64,000 bases of DNA from Mediterraneibacter massiliensis (GCF_001487105.1 NZ_LN913001.1:113295-177294); one strand, 5' to 3'; shown: positions 29,174-41,651, numbered from the stretch's first letter. Made by a program: numbers and translations. Notes: generated by a model from the letters alone, not told the origin.

Positions 29174-30259
29174 ATGGTAATCAAATCTTTAAAGCTGAAA
29201 AATTATAGGAATTATGATTTATTAGATTTGACCTTTGATCCAAAGACGAACATTTTGTATGGAGATAATGCACAGGGAAAAACAAATATTCTGGAAGGCC
29301 TTTATTTGACTGGAACAACCAAATCTCACAGAGGAACAAAAGACAGAGATCTTATAAGATTTGGAGAAGAAGAGTCCCATCTTGAGACTATCGTCAACAA
29401 GCATGGGACTGATTTTCAGATAGATATGCATTTGAAAAAGAATAGTCCAAAAGGAATTGCTATTAATAAAATTCCAATCAGAAGGGCAAGTGAATTATTT
29501 GGAATCATACATTTTGTATTTTTTTCTCCTGAAGATTTGAATATCATTAAAGAAGGTCCTTCTGGCAGACGAAGATTTATGGATCTGGAATTGTCACAGC
29601 TTGACAAATTATATCTGAGTAACCTGTCTAATTATAATCGGATCATCAATCAAAGAAATTCCTTATTGAAAGAATTATATAAACAGGAAAGTTTGATGGA
29701 AACTTTGGATATCTGGGATCTTCAGTTAGTGGAATACGGAAACAAAATAATAGAGAGACGAGAAAAATTTATACAACAGGTAAATAAAATTATTTCGGAT
29801 ATTCATTTTAAATTGACAGGCGGGAAGGAAAAAATTTTCATTACATATGAAAAGAGTATTGGAAATCTTTCTTTGGAGCAGTCGCTTAAAAAGAACAGGG
29901 AAAGAGATATACGAATGAAAAGTACATCTTCCGGACCACACAGAGATGATCTGTGTTTTACGGCAGGAGATATTGACATAAGAAAATTCGGGTCTCAGGG
30001 ACAACAGAGAACGGCAGCTCTCTCTTTAAAACTTTCAGAAATAGAGCTTGTAAAAAAGTTGATCAATGATACACCGATTTTATTATTAGATGATGTATTG
30101 TCTGAGTTGGACAAACATAGGCAAAACTATCTATTGGATAGTATCCATGATATACAGACAGTCATTACATGTACTGGATTGGATGAATTTGTGAATCATC
30201 GTTTTTCAATTAATAAAATATTTCATGTGAAAAATGGAAAAGTAGCGAATGAAAATTAG
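29174..30259 (+). CDS. recF: DNA replication and repair protein RecF
   Basis: The 361-residue SMC-like ATPase loads RecA at gaps. Walker A is YGDNAQGKTNILEGLYL, the ABC signature is FGSQGQQRTAALSLKLSE, and Walker B is PILLLDDVLSELD. It lies 11 bases before gyrB and is probably co-transcribed with yaaA and gyrB. Confidence 0.98.
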   Translation: MVIKSLKLKNYRNYDLLDLTFDPKTNILYGDNAQGKTNILEGLYLTGTTKSHRGTKDRDLIRFGEEESHLETIVNKHGTDFQIDMHLKKNSPKGIAINKIPIRRASELFGIIHFVFFSPEDLNIIKEGPSGRRRFMDLELSQLDKLYLSNLSNYNRIINQRNSLLKELYKQESLMETLDIWDLQLVEYGNKIIERREKFIQQVNKIISDIHFKLTGGKEKIFITYEKSIGNLSLEQSLKKNRERDIRMKSTSSGPHRDDLCFTAGDIDIRKFGSQGQQRTAALSLKLSEIELVKKLINDTPILLLDDVLSELDKHRQNYLLDSIHDIQTVITCTGLDEFVNHRFSINKIFHVKNGKVANEN

Positions 30260-30270
30260 GAGGTTTTTAA

Positions 30271-32208
<1,938 letters not shown>

Positions 32209-32259
32209 CAGATTTTAGGAGTCGGTAGTATGCAAAAGTAAGTGATAAAGGAGAAAAAA

Positions 32260-34755
32260 ATGGAAGATAATATTTTTGACAAGGTTCATGAAGTCGATTT
32301 AAAAAAGACAATGGAGACTTCTTATATCGACTATGCCATGAGTGTAATTGCTGCTCGTGCGCTTCCCGATGTCAGAGATGGATTAAAACCGGTACAGAGA
32401 AGAATTTTGTATTCAATGATAGAGTTGAATAATGGTCCTGATAAACCGCATCGTAAATGTGCTCGTATTGTCGGTGATACAATGGGTAAATATCACCCAC
32501 ATGGGGATAGCTCTATTTATGGTGCTTTGGTTAATCTTGCGCAGGAATGGTCCACTAGGTATCCACTTGTAGACGGACATGGAAATTTTGGCTCTGTGGA
32601 TGGAGACGGAGCTGCGGCAATGCGTTATACAGAGGCAAGGCTTAGCAAAATATCTATGGAAATGACTGCGGATATTAATAAAGATACAGTAGATTTTGCG
32701 CCTAACTTTGATGAAACAGAAAAAGAACCTGTCGTTCTTCCATCAAGATTTCCAAATCTTCTTGTAAATGGAACATCAGGAATAGCAGTAGGAATGGCAA
32801 CGAATATTCCTCCTCATAATCTGCGGGAGGTGATAGCCGCAGTAGTAAAGATCATTGATGATCAGATAGATGAAAATGGGGAGACTACGATTGAGGATAT
32901 ATTAAAAATTGTAAAAGGACCTGATTTCCCTACAGGAGCAGAGATATTAGGAACAAGAGGAATTGAAGAGGCATATCGCACAGGAAGAGGAAAAATAAGA
33001 GTACGCGCTGTCACGAACATTGAACCAATGCAAAATGGAAAAAACAGGATCATTGTGACAGAATTGCCATATATGGTAAATAAAGCGAGATTGATTGAAA
33101 AAATTGCTGAATTAGTCAGAGATAAGAGAATAGATGGAATTACAGATCTAAGTGATCAGTCAAGTCGTGAGGGTATGCGTATTTGTATTGAACTGCGAAG
33201 AGATGTAAATCCAAATGTTATATTAAATCAGTTGTATAAGCATACACAGCTTCAGGATACATTTGGCGTGATCATGCTGGCTTTGGTAAATAATGAACCA
33301 AGGATCATGAATATCCTGGATATGCTGAAATATTATCTGGAACATCAGGAAAATGTTGTTACCAGAAGAACAAAATATGAACTGAATAAAGCTGAAGAAA
33401 GAGCTCATATTTTACAGGGATTATTAATTGCTTTAGATCATATTGACGAAGTTATAAAGATCATCAGAGGATCTAAAACCGTTCAAATTGCAAAAGAAGA
33501 ATTAATGGAAAGATTCGAACTGACAGATGTACAGGCACAGGCGATTGTAGATATGCGTTTGCGTGCGCTGACAGGTTTAGAACGGGAAAAGCTGGAAGCA
33601 GAATATGAAGAATTGATGAAAAAAATCGGAGAATTGAAAGCAATTCTTGCAGACAGAAAGATACTTCTTGGCGTCATCAAAAAGGAAATTTTGATTATTT
33701 CTGAAAAATATGGAGATGAAAGAAGAACTCATATAGGATATGATGAATTTGATATTTCCATGGAAGATCTCATTCCGAGAGAGAATGTAGTCATTACAAT
33801 GACAAAATTGGGATATATCAAAAGAATGACGATGGATACCTTTAAGAGCCAGAATAGAGGCGGAAAAGGAATCAAAGGTATGCAGACTCTGGAGGATGAT
33901 TATATCGAAGAGCTGTTTATCACAACAAGTCATCATTATATTATGTTCTTTACAAACACAGGAAGAGTTTACAGACTGAAGGCATATGAGATACCGGAAG
34001 CCGGCAGGACTGCAAGAGGAACAGCGATTATCAATCTGCTTCAATTAATGCCGGATGAAAAGATCACAGCTGTTATTCCTATTTCAGAATATGAAGATGG
34101 AAAGTATTTGTTTATGGCAACAGAAAAAGGTCTTGTAAAGAAAACACCTATTATTGACTATGCAAATGTCAGAAAAACCGGTCTTGCGGCTATCACATTA
34201 CGTGAAGATGACAAGTTGATAGAAGTAAAAGTAACAGATAACGAACAAGATATTATACTTGTTACAAAATATGGTCAGTGTATCCGCTTTAATGAACAGG
34301 ACGTACGTTCTACAGGAAGAACATCTATGGGTGTGCGTGGAATGAATTTATCTGACAATGATGTTGTTATCGGCATGCAGATGAGCAGTCAGGGAAAATA
34401 CCTCCTTATCATTTCTGAAAAGGGTATGGGAAAACGTACGGATATGGATGAATTTACAAGACAAAACCGTGGTGGAAAAGGTGTGAAATGTTATAAGATC
34501 ACTGAGAAGACCGGAAATGTGATCGGTATGAAAGCGGTAGATGAAGATAATGAAATTATGATCATCAATACGGAAGGTATTATAATAAGAATGAAGTGTT
34601 CTGATATTTCTGTATATGGAAGAATAACTTCAGGAGTGAAATTAATTAATTTACCAGAAAATGAAACAGTTGCAAGTACAGCAAAAGTAAGGAAAGCTTC
34701 TGCAGAAATAGATGGTGAACAAGTAGAAATCTCCGGAGAAGATGAAGAAGAATAA
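32260..34755 (+). CDS. gyrA: DNA gyrase subunit A
   Basis: The breakage-reunion domain contains the active-site Tyr in [15 protein letters not shown]. The C-terminal beta-pinwheel has the GyrA box QNRGGKG, which distinguishes gyrase from ParC. The quinolone-resistance region reads [12 protein letters not shown], with Gly (codon 32521-32523) where E. coli has Asp87. The start is ATG 32260 after AAAGGAG; the GTG at 32242 precedes the Shine-Dalgarno. Confidence 0.99.
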   Translation: MEDNIFDKVHEVDLKKTMETSYIDYAMSVIAARALPDVRDGLKPVQRRILYSMIELNNGPDKPHRKCARIVGDTMGKYHPHGDSSIYGALVNLAQEWSTRYPLVDGHGNFGSVDGDGAAAMRYTEARLSKISMEMTADINKDTVDFAPNFDETEKEPVVLPSRFPNLLVNGTSGIAVGMATNIPPHNLREVIAAVVKIIDDQIDENGETTIEDILKIVKGPDFPTGAEILGTRGIEEAYRTGRGKIRVRAVTNIEPMQNGKNRIIVTELPYMVNKARLIEKIAELVRDKRIDGITDLSDQSSREGMRICIELRRDVNPNVILNQLYKHTQLQDTFGVIMLALVNNEPRIMNILDMLKYYLEHQENVVTRRTKYELNKAEERAHILQGLLIALDHIDEVIKIIRGSKTVQIAKEELMERFELTDVQAQAIVDMRLRALTGLEREKLEAEYEELMKKIGELKAILADRKILLGVIKKEILIISEKYGDERRTHIGYDEFDISMEDLIPRENVVITMTKLGYIKRMTMDTFKSQNRGGKGIKGMQTLEDDYIEELFITTSHHYIMFFTNTGRVYRLKAYEIPEAGRTARGTAIINLLQLMPDEKITAVIPISEYEDGKYLFMATEKGLVKKTPIIDYANVRKTGLAAITLREDDKLIEVKVTDNEQDIILVTKYGQCIRFNEQDVRSTGRTSMGVRGMNLSDNDVVIGMQMSSQGKYLLIISEKGMGKRTDMDEFTRQNRGGKGVKCYKITEKTGNVIGMKAVDEDNEIMIINTEGIIIRMKCSDISVYGRITSGVKLINLPENETVASTAKVRKASAEIDGEQVEISGEDEEE

Positions 34756-34770
34756 AATTTATTAAGAAAT

Positions 34771-34818
34771 AAAAAAGAGTACTAGATTATTTTTAAATTT
34801 AATCTAGTACTCTTTTTT
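34771..34818. terminator. Bidirectional terminator between gyrA and the sugar kinase
   Basis: A perfect 18-bp stem (34771-34788 with 34801-34818) starts with A6 and ends with T6, so it works on both strands. It lies between two convergent genes. Confidence 0.95.
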
Positions 34819-34852
34819 ATGGAAATCTTTCCATTTCTTATAAAATAAAGGT

Positions 34853-36322
34853 TTAAGAATACAGCTTTTTATACATTTTATTCATATATAGTCTTTTCTC
34901 TTTGTAAAGAGAAGCATTCATTTTGTCAGGGACATAAAGGACAGATTTTTCTTCTTTTTTTACAGCGTTAAGAGCAGATTGATAATCAGTATAATATCCT
35001 AGTCCAATTAAGGCATTGATCAGTCCGCCAAGAGAAGTTTGTTCAGGATTTTTACTTTTTATTAATTCTTTTTGATATACATCTGCCTGTATTTGATTAA
35101 AAGCTGAAAAATTAGTCAGTCCTCCGCTTATATGTATTTTATTTGTATATCCTACATAATTTTCCAGAACATCAATATTATTTGCAGTTTCCATAGCAAT
35201 AGATTCTAATATAGATCTTGCCATGTCTTGTCGGGTAGTTCTCAATGTCAGATTAAGAAAACAACCTGAAGCATCTGCATTCCAATCGGGCGTACCGCGG
35301 CCCTGGAAATAAGGAAGAACAGTACAGCCGTTGGAGCCAGGGACAGATTGCAATATATCCTGGTTAATGAGGTCATAATCAGTGGTATCCACATAAAATT
35401 GATTTTTAAACCAGTCATATAAAGAACAACAAGAAAGAATACTGGATTCCAGTACATATTTTCCTTTTTCTGCATGAGCGCCGCATATTACATTATCTTC
35501 TAAATTATCGGGTACCTTATCACTATAAGCAAGAAGAAATGCCCCAGTGCCTGTTGTAAGTTCCATATCACCTGTTTTTATGATGCCGAGTCCGAGTGCG
35601 GCACATTGCTGATCCCCTCCCGCGCTTATGAGTGGAGTTCCCTGCATAATTCCGGTTGCATGAAAGAAGTCTTCAGTAGTAGTACCTAATACTTCACCGG
35701 GAGAAATCAAATCGCATAACTTTCCCTTTTCGATTTCAAAAAGTTTAAGAAGCTCATCATCCCATTGTCTTGTTCTTATGTTCATCAAAGAAGAACGGCT
35801 TCCATATGTGTGATCCGTTTTGAATTCACCAGTCATCAGTAAAGCAAAATAGTCCGCGACAGTAAGAATTTTATAAGCAGATGCATATATTTCAGGTTGG
35901 TTTCGTTTTATCCAGGTCATTTTACTACCTGAAAATACATCATTGATCCGGGCTCCTGTTTTTTCAGAAATTAATTTTTCTGCATGTTTTAATTCATTTC
36001 CAATGGAAGTATTTCTCTTATCCATCCACATAATTGCCTGTGACAGAGGAACGGCATTTTTGTCAACAGGAATAACAGTGGAACGTTGACTCGTAAGGGA
36101 AAGTCCATCTATATGTATATGATGTTCATTTGTCCATTCAGAAAGATTCTTTCCAATTGCATAGAGATCACATTTCCATTCTTCAGGATCCTTTTCAGCA
36201 AAGGTTTCATTGATATACTGCACTTGATAGCGAATTTGGTGCATATGTAAGATTTTTCCACTGTTATTATAGAGAATACCTCTTATACTGGATGTTCCTA
36301 CATCGATAACGGCTATATTCAT
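34853..36322 (-). CDS. FGGY-family carbohydrate kinase
   Basis: A 489-residue sugar kinase of the xylulokinase/gluconokinase superfamily. IDVGTSSIRGILYNNSGKIL is the N-terminal phosphate-binding loop, the catalytic Asp region reads MWMDKR, and the C-terminal ATP site includes IHISGGLTNFSAFNQIQADV. The sugar cannot be told from sequence. It stands alone on the minus strand, divergent from the PTS operon, and may share its upstream region. Confidence 0.9.
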   Translation of the reverse strand: MNIAVIDVGTSSIRGILYNNSGKILHMHQIRYQVQYINETFAEKDPEEWKCDLYAIGKNLSEWTNEHHIHIDGLSLTSQRSTVIPVDKNAVPLSQAIMWMDKRNTSIGNELKHAEKLISEKTGARINDVFSGSKMTWIKRNQPEIYASAYKILTVADYFALLMTGEFKTDHTYGSRSSLMNIRTRQWDDELLKLFEIEKGKLCDLISPGEVLGTTTEDFFHATGIMQGTPLISAGGDQQCAALGLGIIKTGDMELTTGTGAFLLAYSDKVPDNLEDNVICGAHAEKGKYVLESSILSCCSLYDWFKNQFYVDTTDYDLINQDILQSVPGSNGCTVLPYFQGRGTPDWNADASGCFLNLTLRTTRQDMARSILESIAMETANNIDVLENYVGYTNKIHISGGLTNFSAFNQIQADVYQKELIKSKNPEQTSLGGLINALIGLGYYTDYQSALNAVKKEEKSVLYVPDKMNASLYKEKRLYMNKMYKKLYS

Positions 36323-36740
36323 GATGTTCCTCCTAAATTATATCTTTAAGATAATGATGAGATAAGTAGTTTTGTGAAAAAGTAAAAAGTTATTTTAACT
36401 TATTATTAATTTATCATATTTGTTCATAAAAAAACAATAATAATCGTAAAATAATATTTATTTTAGGAATAATAAATATTTTTTTGTATCAAAAAATAGA
36501 TATAGTGCACAAAAAATAAAAATTATATGATTAAAATAGAACATATAATATATGATTTACTAGATGGATCATAGTATTTAGAAAAAAATAAGTTTTGATA
36601 TAATTTTTTGAATTATAGGATAATTGTACAATTTATAATTTGTTTTTTTGTATGGTTTAACTAAAATAAAATTTGTTATTGATTTTTTTAGATACGTAGT
36701 ATAACATAATGTACAGAAAGAAATTTATATAAAATGTTTT
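36323..36740. other. AT-rich divergent control region
   Basis: Over 400 bases of very AT-rich DNA between the divergent kinase and PTS genes. It must carry the promoters for both. Candidate elements such as TATAAC near 36700 are present, but no promoter has convincing spacing. I see no gene. Confidence 0.5.
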
Positions 36741-36797
36741 AAGGATTGTAACTCTCTGAGGCATTACCTTTTAGTAAAGGATATGCAGAGGGTTTTT
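36741..36797 (+). promoter_or_regulatory. RAT antiterminator site 1 with overlapping terminator
   Basis: AAGGATTGTAACTCTCTGAG followed by GCATTACC (36741-36768) matches the ribonucleic antiterminator consensus bound by LicT/BglG proteins. It overlaps a terminator whose stem pairs TCTCTG..CAT..CCTTT with AAAGG..ATG..CAGAGG and ends in GGTTTTTTT (36791-36797). Binding of the antiterminator made by the second gene would let transcription enter the operon. Confidence 0.88.
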
Positions 36798-36818
36798 TTA
36801 TTTATAAAGGAGAATAGT

Positions 36819-37286
36819 ATGTTTGAATTTTTAAAAAAGAAAAAGACTCAAATTGTATCTCCAGTATGTGGAAAATGTATTCCAATCACAGAGGTACCTG
36901 ATGCAGTTTTTTCTGAAAAAATATTAGGAGATGGATTTGCAGTAATTCCATCGGGGGATATAATTGTATCTCCGGCAGATGGAGAAATTATTACATTGGC
37001 GGATACAAAACATGCAGTAGGAATTAAAACAAAAGATGATATAAATATACTTTTGCATGTAGGACTAGATACAGTAAAATTAAAAGGAACAGGTTTTCAG
37101 TGTTTTGTGAAACAAGGAGAAAAAGTGAAAGCGGGAACACCTCTTATACATGTAGATTATGCAGAAATAGAAAAAACAAATATAAATCTTACAACAGTTG
37201 TCGTATTTACAGAAGGTTATGACGGTGCAATAAAATTAAACTGCTGTGGAAAAGATGTAAAAGCCGGAGAAGTATTAATTTCCTGA
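36819..37286 (+). CDS. PTS glucose-type IIA component
   Basis: The free-standing EIIA-Glc/Crr-type protein has the phosphorylated His in LLHVGLDTVKLKGTGF and the VSPADGEI turn. It passes phosphate from HPr to the IIB domain. The start is ATG 36819 after AAAGGAG; the in-frame ATG at 36783 is inside the terminator stem. It is the first gene of the operon and supplies the IIA function missing from the IIBC protein. Confidence 0.94.
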   Translation: MFEFLKKKKTQIVSPVCGKCIPITEVPDAVFSEKILGDGFAVIPSGDIIVSPADGEIITLADTKHAVGIKTKDDINILLHVGLDTVKLKGTGFQCFVKQGEKVKAGTPLIHVDYAEIEKTNINLTTVVVFTEGYDGAIKLNCCGKDVKAGEVLIS

Positions 37287-37300
37287 GAAGGAGGAGTTTC

Positions 37301-38170
37301 ATGAGAATTACAAAAAAGATTAACAATAATGTAGCAGTTGGTCTTGACAGTAATGGAAATGAAATAGTGGTGTTTGGCAAAGGAATTGGATTTCCTGAAA
37401 TGCCATATGAATTAAAGGATCTTTCAAAGATAGACAGAACTTATTATAATATCGATCACAAATATTATAAACTTTTAAATGAAGTTTCTGAAGAAGTATT
37501 TTTCTTTGTTAATAAATTGTTGAACATAGCAAAGAAAGAAATAGATGGAGATTTGAATCCAAATCTTGTTTTTGTTCTTTCAGATCATATTAATTTTGCA
37601 ATTATAAGAAACAGAAAAAATATGGATATACCTCTTCCATATTCATACGAATTAGAATATGAATATCCTAAGCTGACAAAAATAGCAGCCTGGTTTGTAA
37701 AAAAAATAAATGAAAGAATGCATACAACTTTGGAAAAGGGGGAGATAACTAGTATTACCATGCATTTTTTAAATGCATTGGAAGGAGAAAGAATAAAAGA
37801 AAATATTCGAGATGAATCTGATCATATTGCCAGTATTATCAAGAATATTACTAGTATTATAGAAAATTTTTATGACATGAATATAGATAAACGGAGTTTT
37901 TATTATTTCCGTTTTAAGAACCATATAAAATTTTTTGTACAAAGGCAGAGAATAGAAGAAAATATTCTGGATGGAGGAGATGAATTATTCGAAGAAATAA
38001 AACAAACTTATCCAAAGGTATTTGAATGTGTAATGAAAGTGGATACGTATCTGGTAGAAGAATTTAAGAAACATTGTTCAAAAAAAGAATTGTTATATTT
38101 AATGCTTCATATTCAACAATTATATACAAAAGAGGATTGTAACCGAAAGGGCATTACCCCAAAAAAATAG
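37301..38170 (+). CDS. LicT/BglG-family transcription antiterminator
   Basis: The 289-residue regulator begins with the RNA-binding CAT domain (KKINNNVAVGLDSNGNEIVVFGKGIGF, about 1-56). Two PRD domains follow, with conserved His residues in SDHINFAIIRN, MHFLNALEGER, FKNHIKFFVQRQ and LMLHIQQLYTKED. Phosphorylation by the PTS controls its dimerisation and RAT binding. Its last codons overlap a second RAT. Confidence 0.95.
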   Translation: MRITKKINNNVAVGLDSNGNEIVVFGKGIGFPEMPYELKDLSKIDRTYYNIDHKYYKLLNEVSEEVFFFVNKLLNIAKKEIDGDLNPNLVFVLSDHINFAIIRNRKNMDIPLPYSYELEYEYPKLTKIAAWFVKKINERMHTTLEKGEITSITMHFLNALEGERIKENIRDESDHIASIIKNITSIIENFYDMNIDKRSFYYFRFKNHIKFFVQRQRIEENILDGGDELFEEIKQTYPKVFECVMKVDTYLVEEFKKHCSKKELLYLMLHIQQLYTKEDCNRKGITPKK

Positions 38171-38193
38171 CTTGGCTGTTTTTTTGGGGTTTT
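38131..38193 (+). promoter_or_regulatory. RAT antiterminator site 2 with terminator, nested in the antiterminator gene end
   Basis: AGAGGATTGTAACCGAAAGG followed by GCATTACC (38131-38158) is a second RAT-like site. The downstream stem CCCCAAAAAAA (38157-38167) pairs with TTTTTTTGGGG (38179-38189), and TTTT follows. The RAT lies within the last codons of the antiterminator gene, so IIBC and GH4 expression would be under a second antitermination check. Confidence 0.85.
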
Positions 38194-38262
38194 CTGCTAA
38201 AATGAAACATGCTTGCGCGCGGCATGGTTTATATAAAAAGCAAAAGAAAAGGAGGAAGGAGA

Positions 38263-39666
38263 ATGAATAAAGAGAAAAGGATTGCTGAACAAGTATTGAG
38301 ACTTGTCGGGGGGAAAGAAAATATCAGTCATGTTTTTCATTGTATGACAAGGCTGAGGTTTAATTTAAAAGATAATGGATTGGCTAACCTAGAAAAAATA
38401 AAAGAAGTAGAAGGTGTTTATGGGGTACAGGTAGCAGAGGGAGAGATACAAGTTATTATTGGAGCAGGTGTAAATTCTGTATATAATGCTGTTTTAGATT
38501 TGACTGGTCTGGAAGAGACAGAAAGTATAGATGAAAATTTAGATAGCATGTTAACAGAGAATAAACAAAAGAAAAATATAAAATGGTTCATTAATGGCAT
38601 CTTTAGTATATTTTCTTCTTGTTTGTCACCGCTAGTGCCATTATTTGTTGTGATAGGCATTTTTAATATGATCGCTGTATTGATTGGTCCTCAGTTTTTA
38701 AATTTAGTAGGGGAAGAATCGGATATTTATAGAAATTTCTATTGGGTTGGACAGACAATTCTTTATTTTTTACCTGTATTGGTTGGATATACGGCGTCGC
38801 GAAAATTTGGCTCTAATACATTGATCACAATGGTAATTGCGTGTATGTTGATATATCCAAATTTTGTAAGCCTTGTTGGCGAAGGGGGTTCCTATACGGT
38901 TTATGGGATTCCTGCCGCTGCAATAGAATATAGTAGTTCACTGATTCCTATAATTTTGATTGCATGGATACAGAAATATATTGAAAAGTTTCTTAATAAA
39001 TATATACCTGATGTAATAAAAGTTATTTTAATTCCATGCGGAACGATTGCGATTATGCTGCCTTTAAGTTTTTGTATTTTAGGACCAATAGGAAATTATT
39101 TGGGAGTAGGTCTTGGAAATTTGATTTTCGGATTATATGATATAGCAGGTCCTTTGGAAACAATGCTATTTGGTGCGTTTTGTGTGATTTTGACGGGAAC
39201 AGGTATTTCACGACCTATTTTCTTTATTGCAATGACAACACTATTTGCGGCGGGGCAGGAAAGAGCAGTTATGCCGATTGCAATGGTAGTAAATAATTTT
39301 ATTGTAATGGGACTTGATTTAGGATACATAATCAAAACAAAATCTGCGAAAAAGAAACAATTTGGTATTACGTGTTTTATTTCCTCTATCTTGGGAGGTG
39401 TAAGTGAACCATCGATTTTTGGAATTATTTTCAACAACAAAAGAGCGATGCTTACAACCATTATTTCGGGGGCAGTATCAGGTCTTTATCTTGGCATTAT
39501 GAATGTAACTTATTATTCATTTGGTCCAAGTAATATTTTAGGAGTAGTTGGTTTCTTTGGAGGAACACAGATGAATTTTATTCATGGATGCATTGCTGCC
39601 GGGATTGGTTTCATTGCGGCTCTTATAGTAATGTTGTTAATTTATCGTGATGAAAAAAGTGAATAA
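38263..39666 (+). CDS. PTS transporter, fused IIB and IIC domains (beta-glucoside/sucrose type)
   Basis: The protein has an N-terminal IIB domain (phosphorylated Cys in HVFHCMTRLRFNL) and a C-terminal multi-span IIC domain (FSSCLSPLVPLFVVIGIFNM, ISSILGGVSEPSIFGI). No IIA domain is attached, and the separate IIA gene upstream fills that role. The start is ATG 38263 after GGAGGAAGGAGA; the longer frame from 38209 reads through the RAT/terminator leader. It imports and phosphorylates a beta-glucoside-like sugar. Confidence 0.93.
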   Translation: MNKEKRIAEQVLRLVGGKENISHVFHCMTRLRFNLKDNGLANLEKIKEVEGVYGVQVAEGEIQVIIGAGVNSVYNAVLDLTGLEETESIDENLDSMLTENKQKKNIKWFINGIFSIFSSCLSPLVPLFVVIGIFNMIAVLIGPQFLNLVGEESDIYRNFYWVGQTILYFLPVLVGYTASRKFGSNTLITMVIACMLIYPNFVSLVGEGGSYTVYGIPAAAIEYSSSLIPIILIAWIQKYIEKFLNKYIPDVIKVILIPCGTIAIMLPLSFCILGPIGNYLGVGLGNLIFGLYDIAGPLETMLFGAFCVILTGTGISRPIFFIAMTTLFAAGQERAVMPIAMVVNNFIVMGLDLGYIIKTKSAKKKQFGITCFISSILGGVSEPSIFGIIFNNKRAMLTTIISGAVSGLYLGIMNVTYYSFGPSNILGVVGFFGGTQMNFIHGCIAAGIGFIAALIVMLLIYRDEKSE

Positions 39667-39692
39667 ATAAAAAATATATGGAGGTATGAAAA

Positions 39693-41117
39693 ATGAAAGA
39701 GAGAAATATGATTTTAGCAAATATTGGTTCAGGATCTTCTTATCTGCCAGATATAGCAGAAATGCTGATTGAAAGAAGAGATAAAATGCCAATAAAGGAA
39801 TGGAGATTAATGGATATTGATGAATATCGACTTAACTGCACAGGTAAGTATGTACAGAAAATGTTTGAAGATGCAAATATGCCAACAAAGATAGTATTGA
39901 CAAATAATTTAGAAGAAGCTGTACAAAACTGTGATTTTGTTATTTGTACAATTCGTCCTGGAAAATCAGATGCTAGGAACCTGGATGAGACAATCCCTTT
40001 TAAACACGGACTGATAGGGCAAGAAACAACAGCTCCCGGTGGAATGATAATGGGATTTAAGAGCATTCCGCCTATTTTGGAAATTGCTAGAGCAATTGAA
40101 GAGTATGCAAAAAAATCGTGTTATCTGATAAATCTTGCGAATCCGTCTGGTATGATTGCAGAGGCGTTAAATCGTTATTCTAATATTAAATATGCTGGAT
40201 TATGTAATGGGCCTACTGTTATTCGTACAGCAATGAAAGAAATTTATGGACAGGAAAATTCGGAGGATGTATTTGTAGAGGTTATAGGATTAAACCATTT
40301 GATCTGGTGTAAAGTTTTTGTGAAAGGAGAAGATGTAACAGATGAAGCATTTGAAAAACTGTTAGAATGGTCGGCAGAAAATATTCCCGCACTGCGGAAA
40401 GAATTTGTAGAACCTGCATTAGAAAAATTTATTGGATATATTCCAATGGGACCATATCTTGAATTTTATTATGATTTTCCGAACAGTTTTAAAGACTTGC
40501 AGGATTATTCGGGAAACCATTGGGCATCCATGCTGGCACATGTACAAAAACAGGTAGGCGATGTGCTGGATGATTTAGTAATGCCTGAGCATGCGACCAG
40601 AGCAGAATGTGTAAAAATTGTAGAAAAACGTACATTTGAATTATATGATAAATTAGATCCTAGAGCTTATCCGTTAGCTGCAAATACCCGGGGAGGAAAA
40701 GGATATGGAGAAGCTGGAATTACATTGATCAACGCTATTTGGAACAATACAAATGAAATATTCAGCCCTGATGTAGCAAGTATGGGATGTATTCAAGAAT
40801 TTGATCCAAACTGTGTATGCACGACAACTTCTTTAGTAAATGCAGCCGGAATTCATCCTATATGTTTTCCAAAACTTCCAGGCCATATGATGAGCAAAAT
40901 ATATGCAGCTAAAGAGTATGAAAAATTGGCGGTAGAAGCGGCAGTTACAGGAAGTTACCATGCAGCTTTGGAAGCTTTGGTTGCAAATCCTCTGGTAAAT
41001 TCTTACTATAATGCAAAAAGTGCATTAAATGAATTGCTTATTTTAGAAAAGGAATATCTTCCGCAGTTTAAAGATGTAATTGAAGCATTAGAAAAAGGAC
41101 AAGAGCCATTAAATTAG
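39693..41117 (+). CDS. GH4-family 6-phospho-glycosidase
   Basis: The 474-residue NAD- and metal-dependent glycosidase of family GH4 has the dinucleotide loop LANIGSGSSYLPDIAEML near 8-25, INLANPSGMIAEAL, and the metal-binding Cys region YAGLCNGPT. The family hydrolyses 6-phospho-alpha- or beta-glucosides by a redox mechanism. Next to a beta-glucoside-type PTS, 6-phospho-beta-glucosidase is the most likely role. Confidence 0.9.
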   Translation: MKERNMILANIGSGSSYLPDIAEMLIERRDKMPIKEWRLMDIDEYRLNCTGKYVQKMFEDANMPTKIVLTNNLEEAVQNCDFVICTIRPGKSDARNLDETIPFKHGLIGQETTAPGGMIMGFKSIPPILEIARAIEEYAKKSCYLINLANPSGMIAEALNRYSNIKYAGLCNGPTVIRTAMKEIYGQENSEDVFVEVIGLNHLIWCKVFVKGEDVTDEAFEKLLEWSAENIPALRKEFVEPALEKFIGYIPMGPYLEFYYDFPNSFKDLQDYSGNHWASMLAHVQKQVGDVLDDLVMPEHATRAECVKIVEKRTFELYDKLDPRAYPLAANTRGGKGYGEAGITLINAIWNNTNEIFSPDVASMGCIQEFDPNCVCTTTSLVNAAGIHPICFPKLPGHMMSKIYAAKEYEKLAVEAAVTGSYHAALEALVANPLVNSYYNAKSALNELLILEKEYLPQFKDVIEALEKGQEPLN

Positions 41118-41192
41118 TTTTTAAAATATAGAGCATAATGAAGACAGACATGGAATAAGATATATTATAAATTTGAAAAGAGGTTATCATAA

Positions 41193-41402
41193 ATGGAAAA
41201 CAGACTTATTTCTGCTGTAGTAAATTTCCTTGTACGTGCAGTGATTGGCATGGCATTGATTTTTTTCATTAATCAGTTTGTTCTTCCGGATGAAAATTCA
41301 ATGAATGTAGGATTGAATACACTCTCTTTTTTGACAACTGGAAGCCTTGGTATTCCTGGTGTCTGTCTTCTTTATGGTATTTTATTTTATCAGACTTTGT
41401 AA
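41193..41402 (+). CDS. bofA: BofA-like pro-sigma-K processing inhibitor
   Basis: The 69-residue membrane protein has two hydrophobic segments and the BofA pattern NFLVRAVIGMALIFFINQF and GLNTLSFLTTGSLGIPGV. BofA restrains processing of pro-sigma-K during sporulation, so this supports a spore-forming host. AGAGG precedes the ATG. It lies alone between the PTS operon and the pilus locus. Confidence 0.88.
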   Translation: MENRLISAVVNFLVRAVIGMALIFFINQFVLPDENSMNVGLNTLSFLTTGSLGIPGVCLLYGILFYQTL

Positions 41403-41651
41403 GTATTTCACAAAATCCTGCAAATTTTAATTTACGTCTGGACAAAGAAAAAATAGACGTTTATAATTCGATTTACACACCAGATATCAATCTGGTTTTC
41501 CATTTACTTAATAGTTTATTGTAAATGGTCTGCGGAATGGATATATACATATCTGTTCGTCATATATTCTATTCAAGCTGCAGGTTCGCAGCAAATTTTC
41601 AGTTTTTATTTATACAGAGGGGATAAAACTAAATAAGAAAGGAGGATGGCA
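41403..41651. other. Gap before the pilus locus
   Basis: The gap contains two small hairpins. One pairs ACCAGAT with ATCTGGT at 41478-41495, and another pairs CATTTAC with GTAAATG around 41501-41527. One may terminate bofA and the other may lie in the leader of the Tad operon. No gene is seen. Confidence 0.4.

Noticed and set aside
32500..32526. The GyrA Gly87 as an acquired resistance mutation
   Set aside because: The surrounding residues also differ from E. coli (Ser84, Ile85), and I recall the same segment in related gut Clostridia, so it is more likely ancestral.
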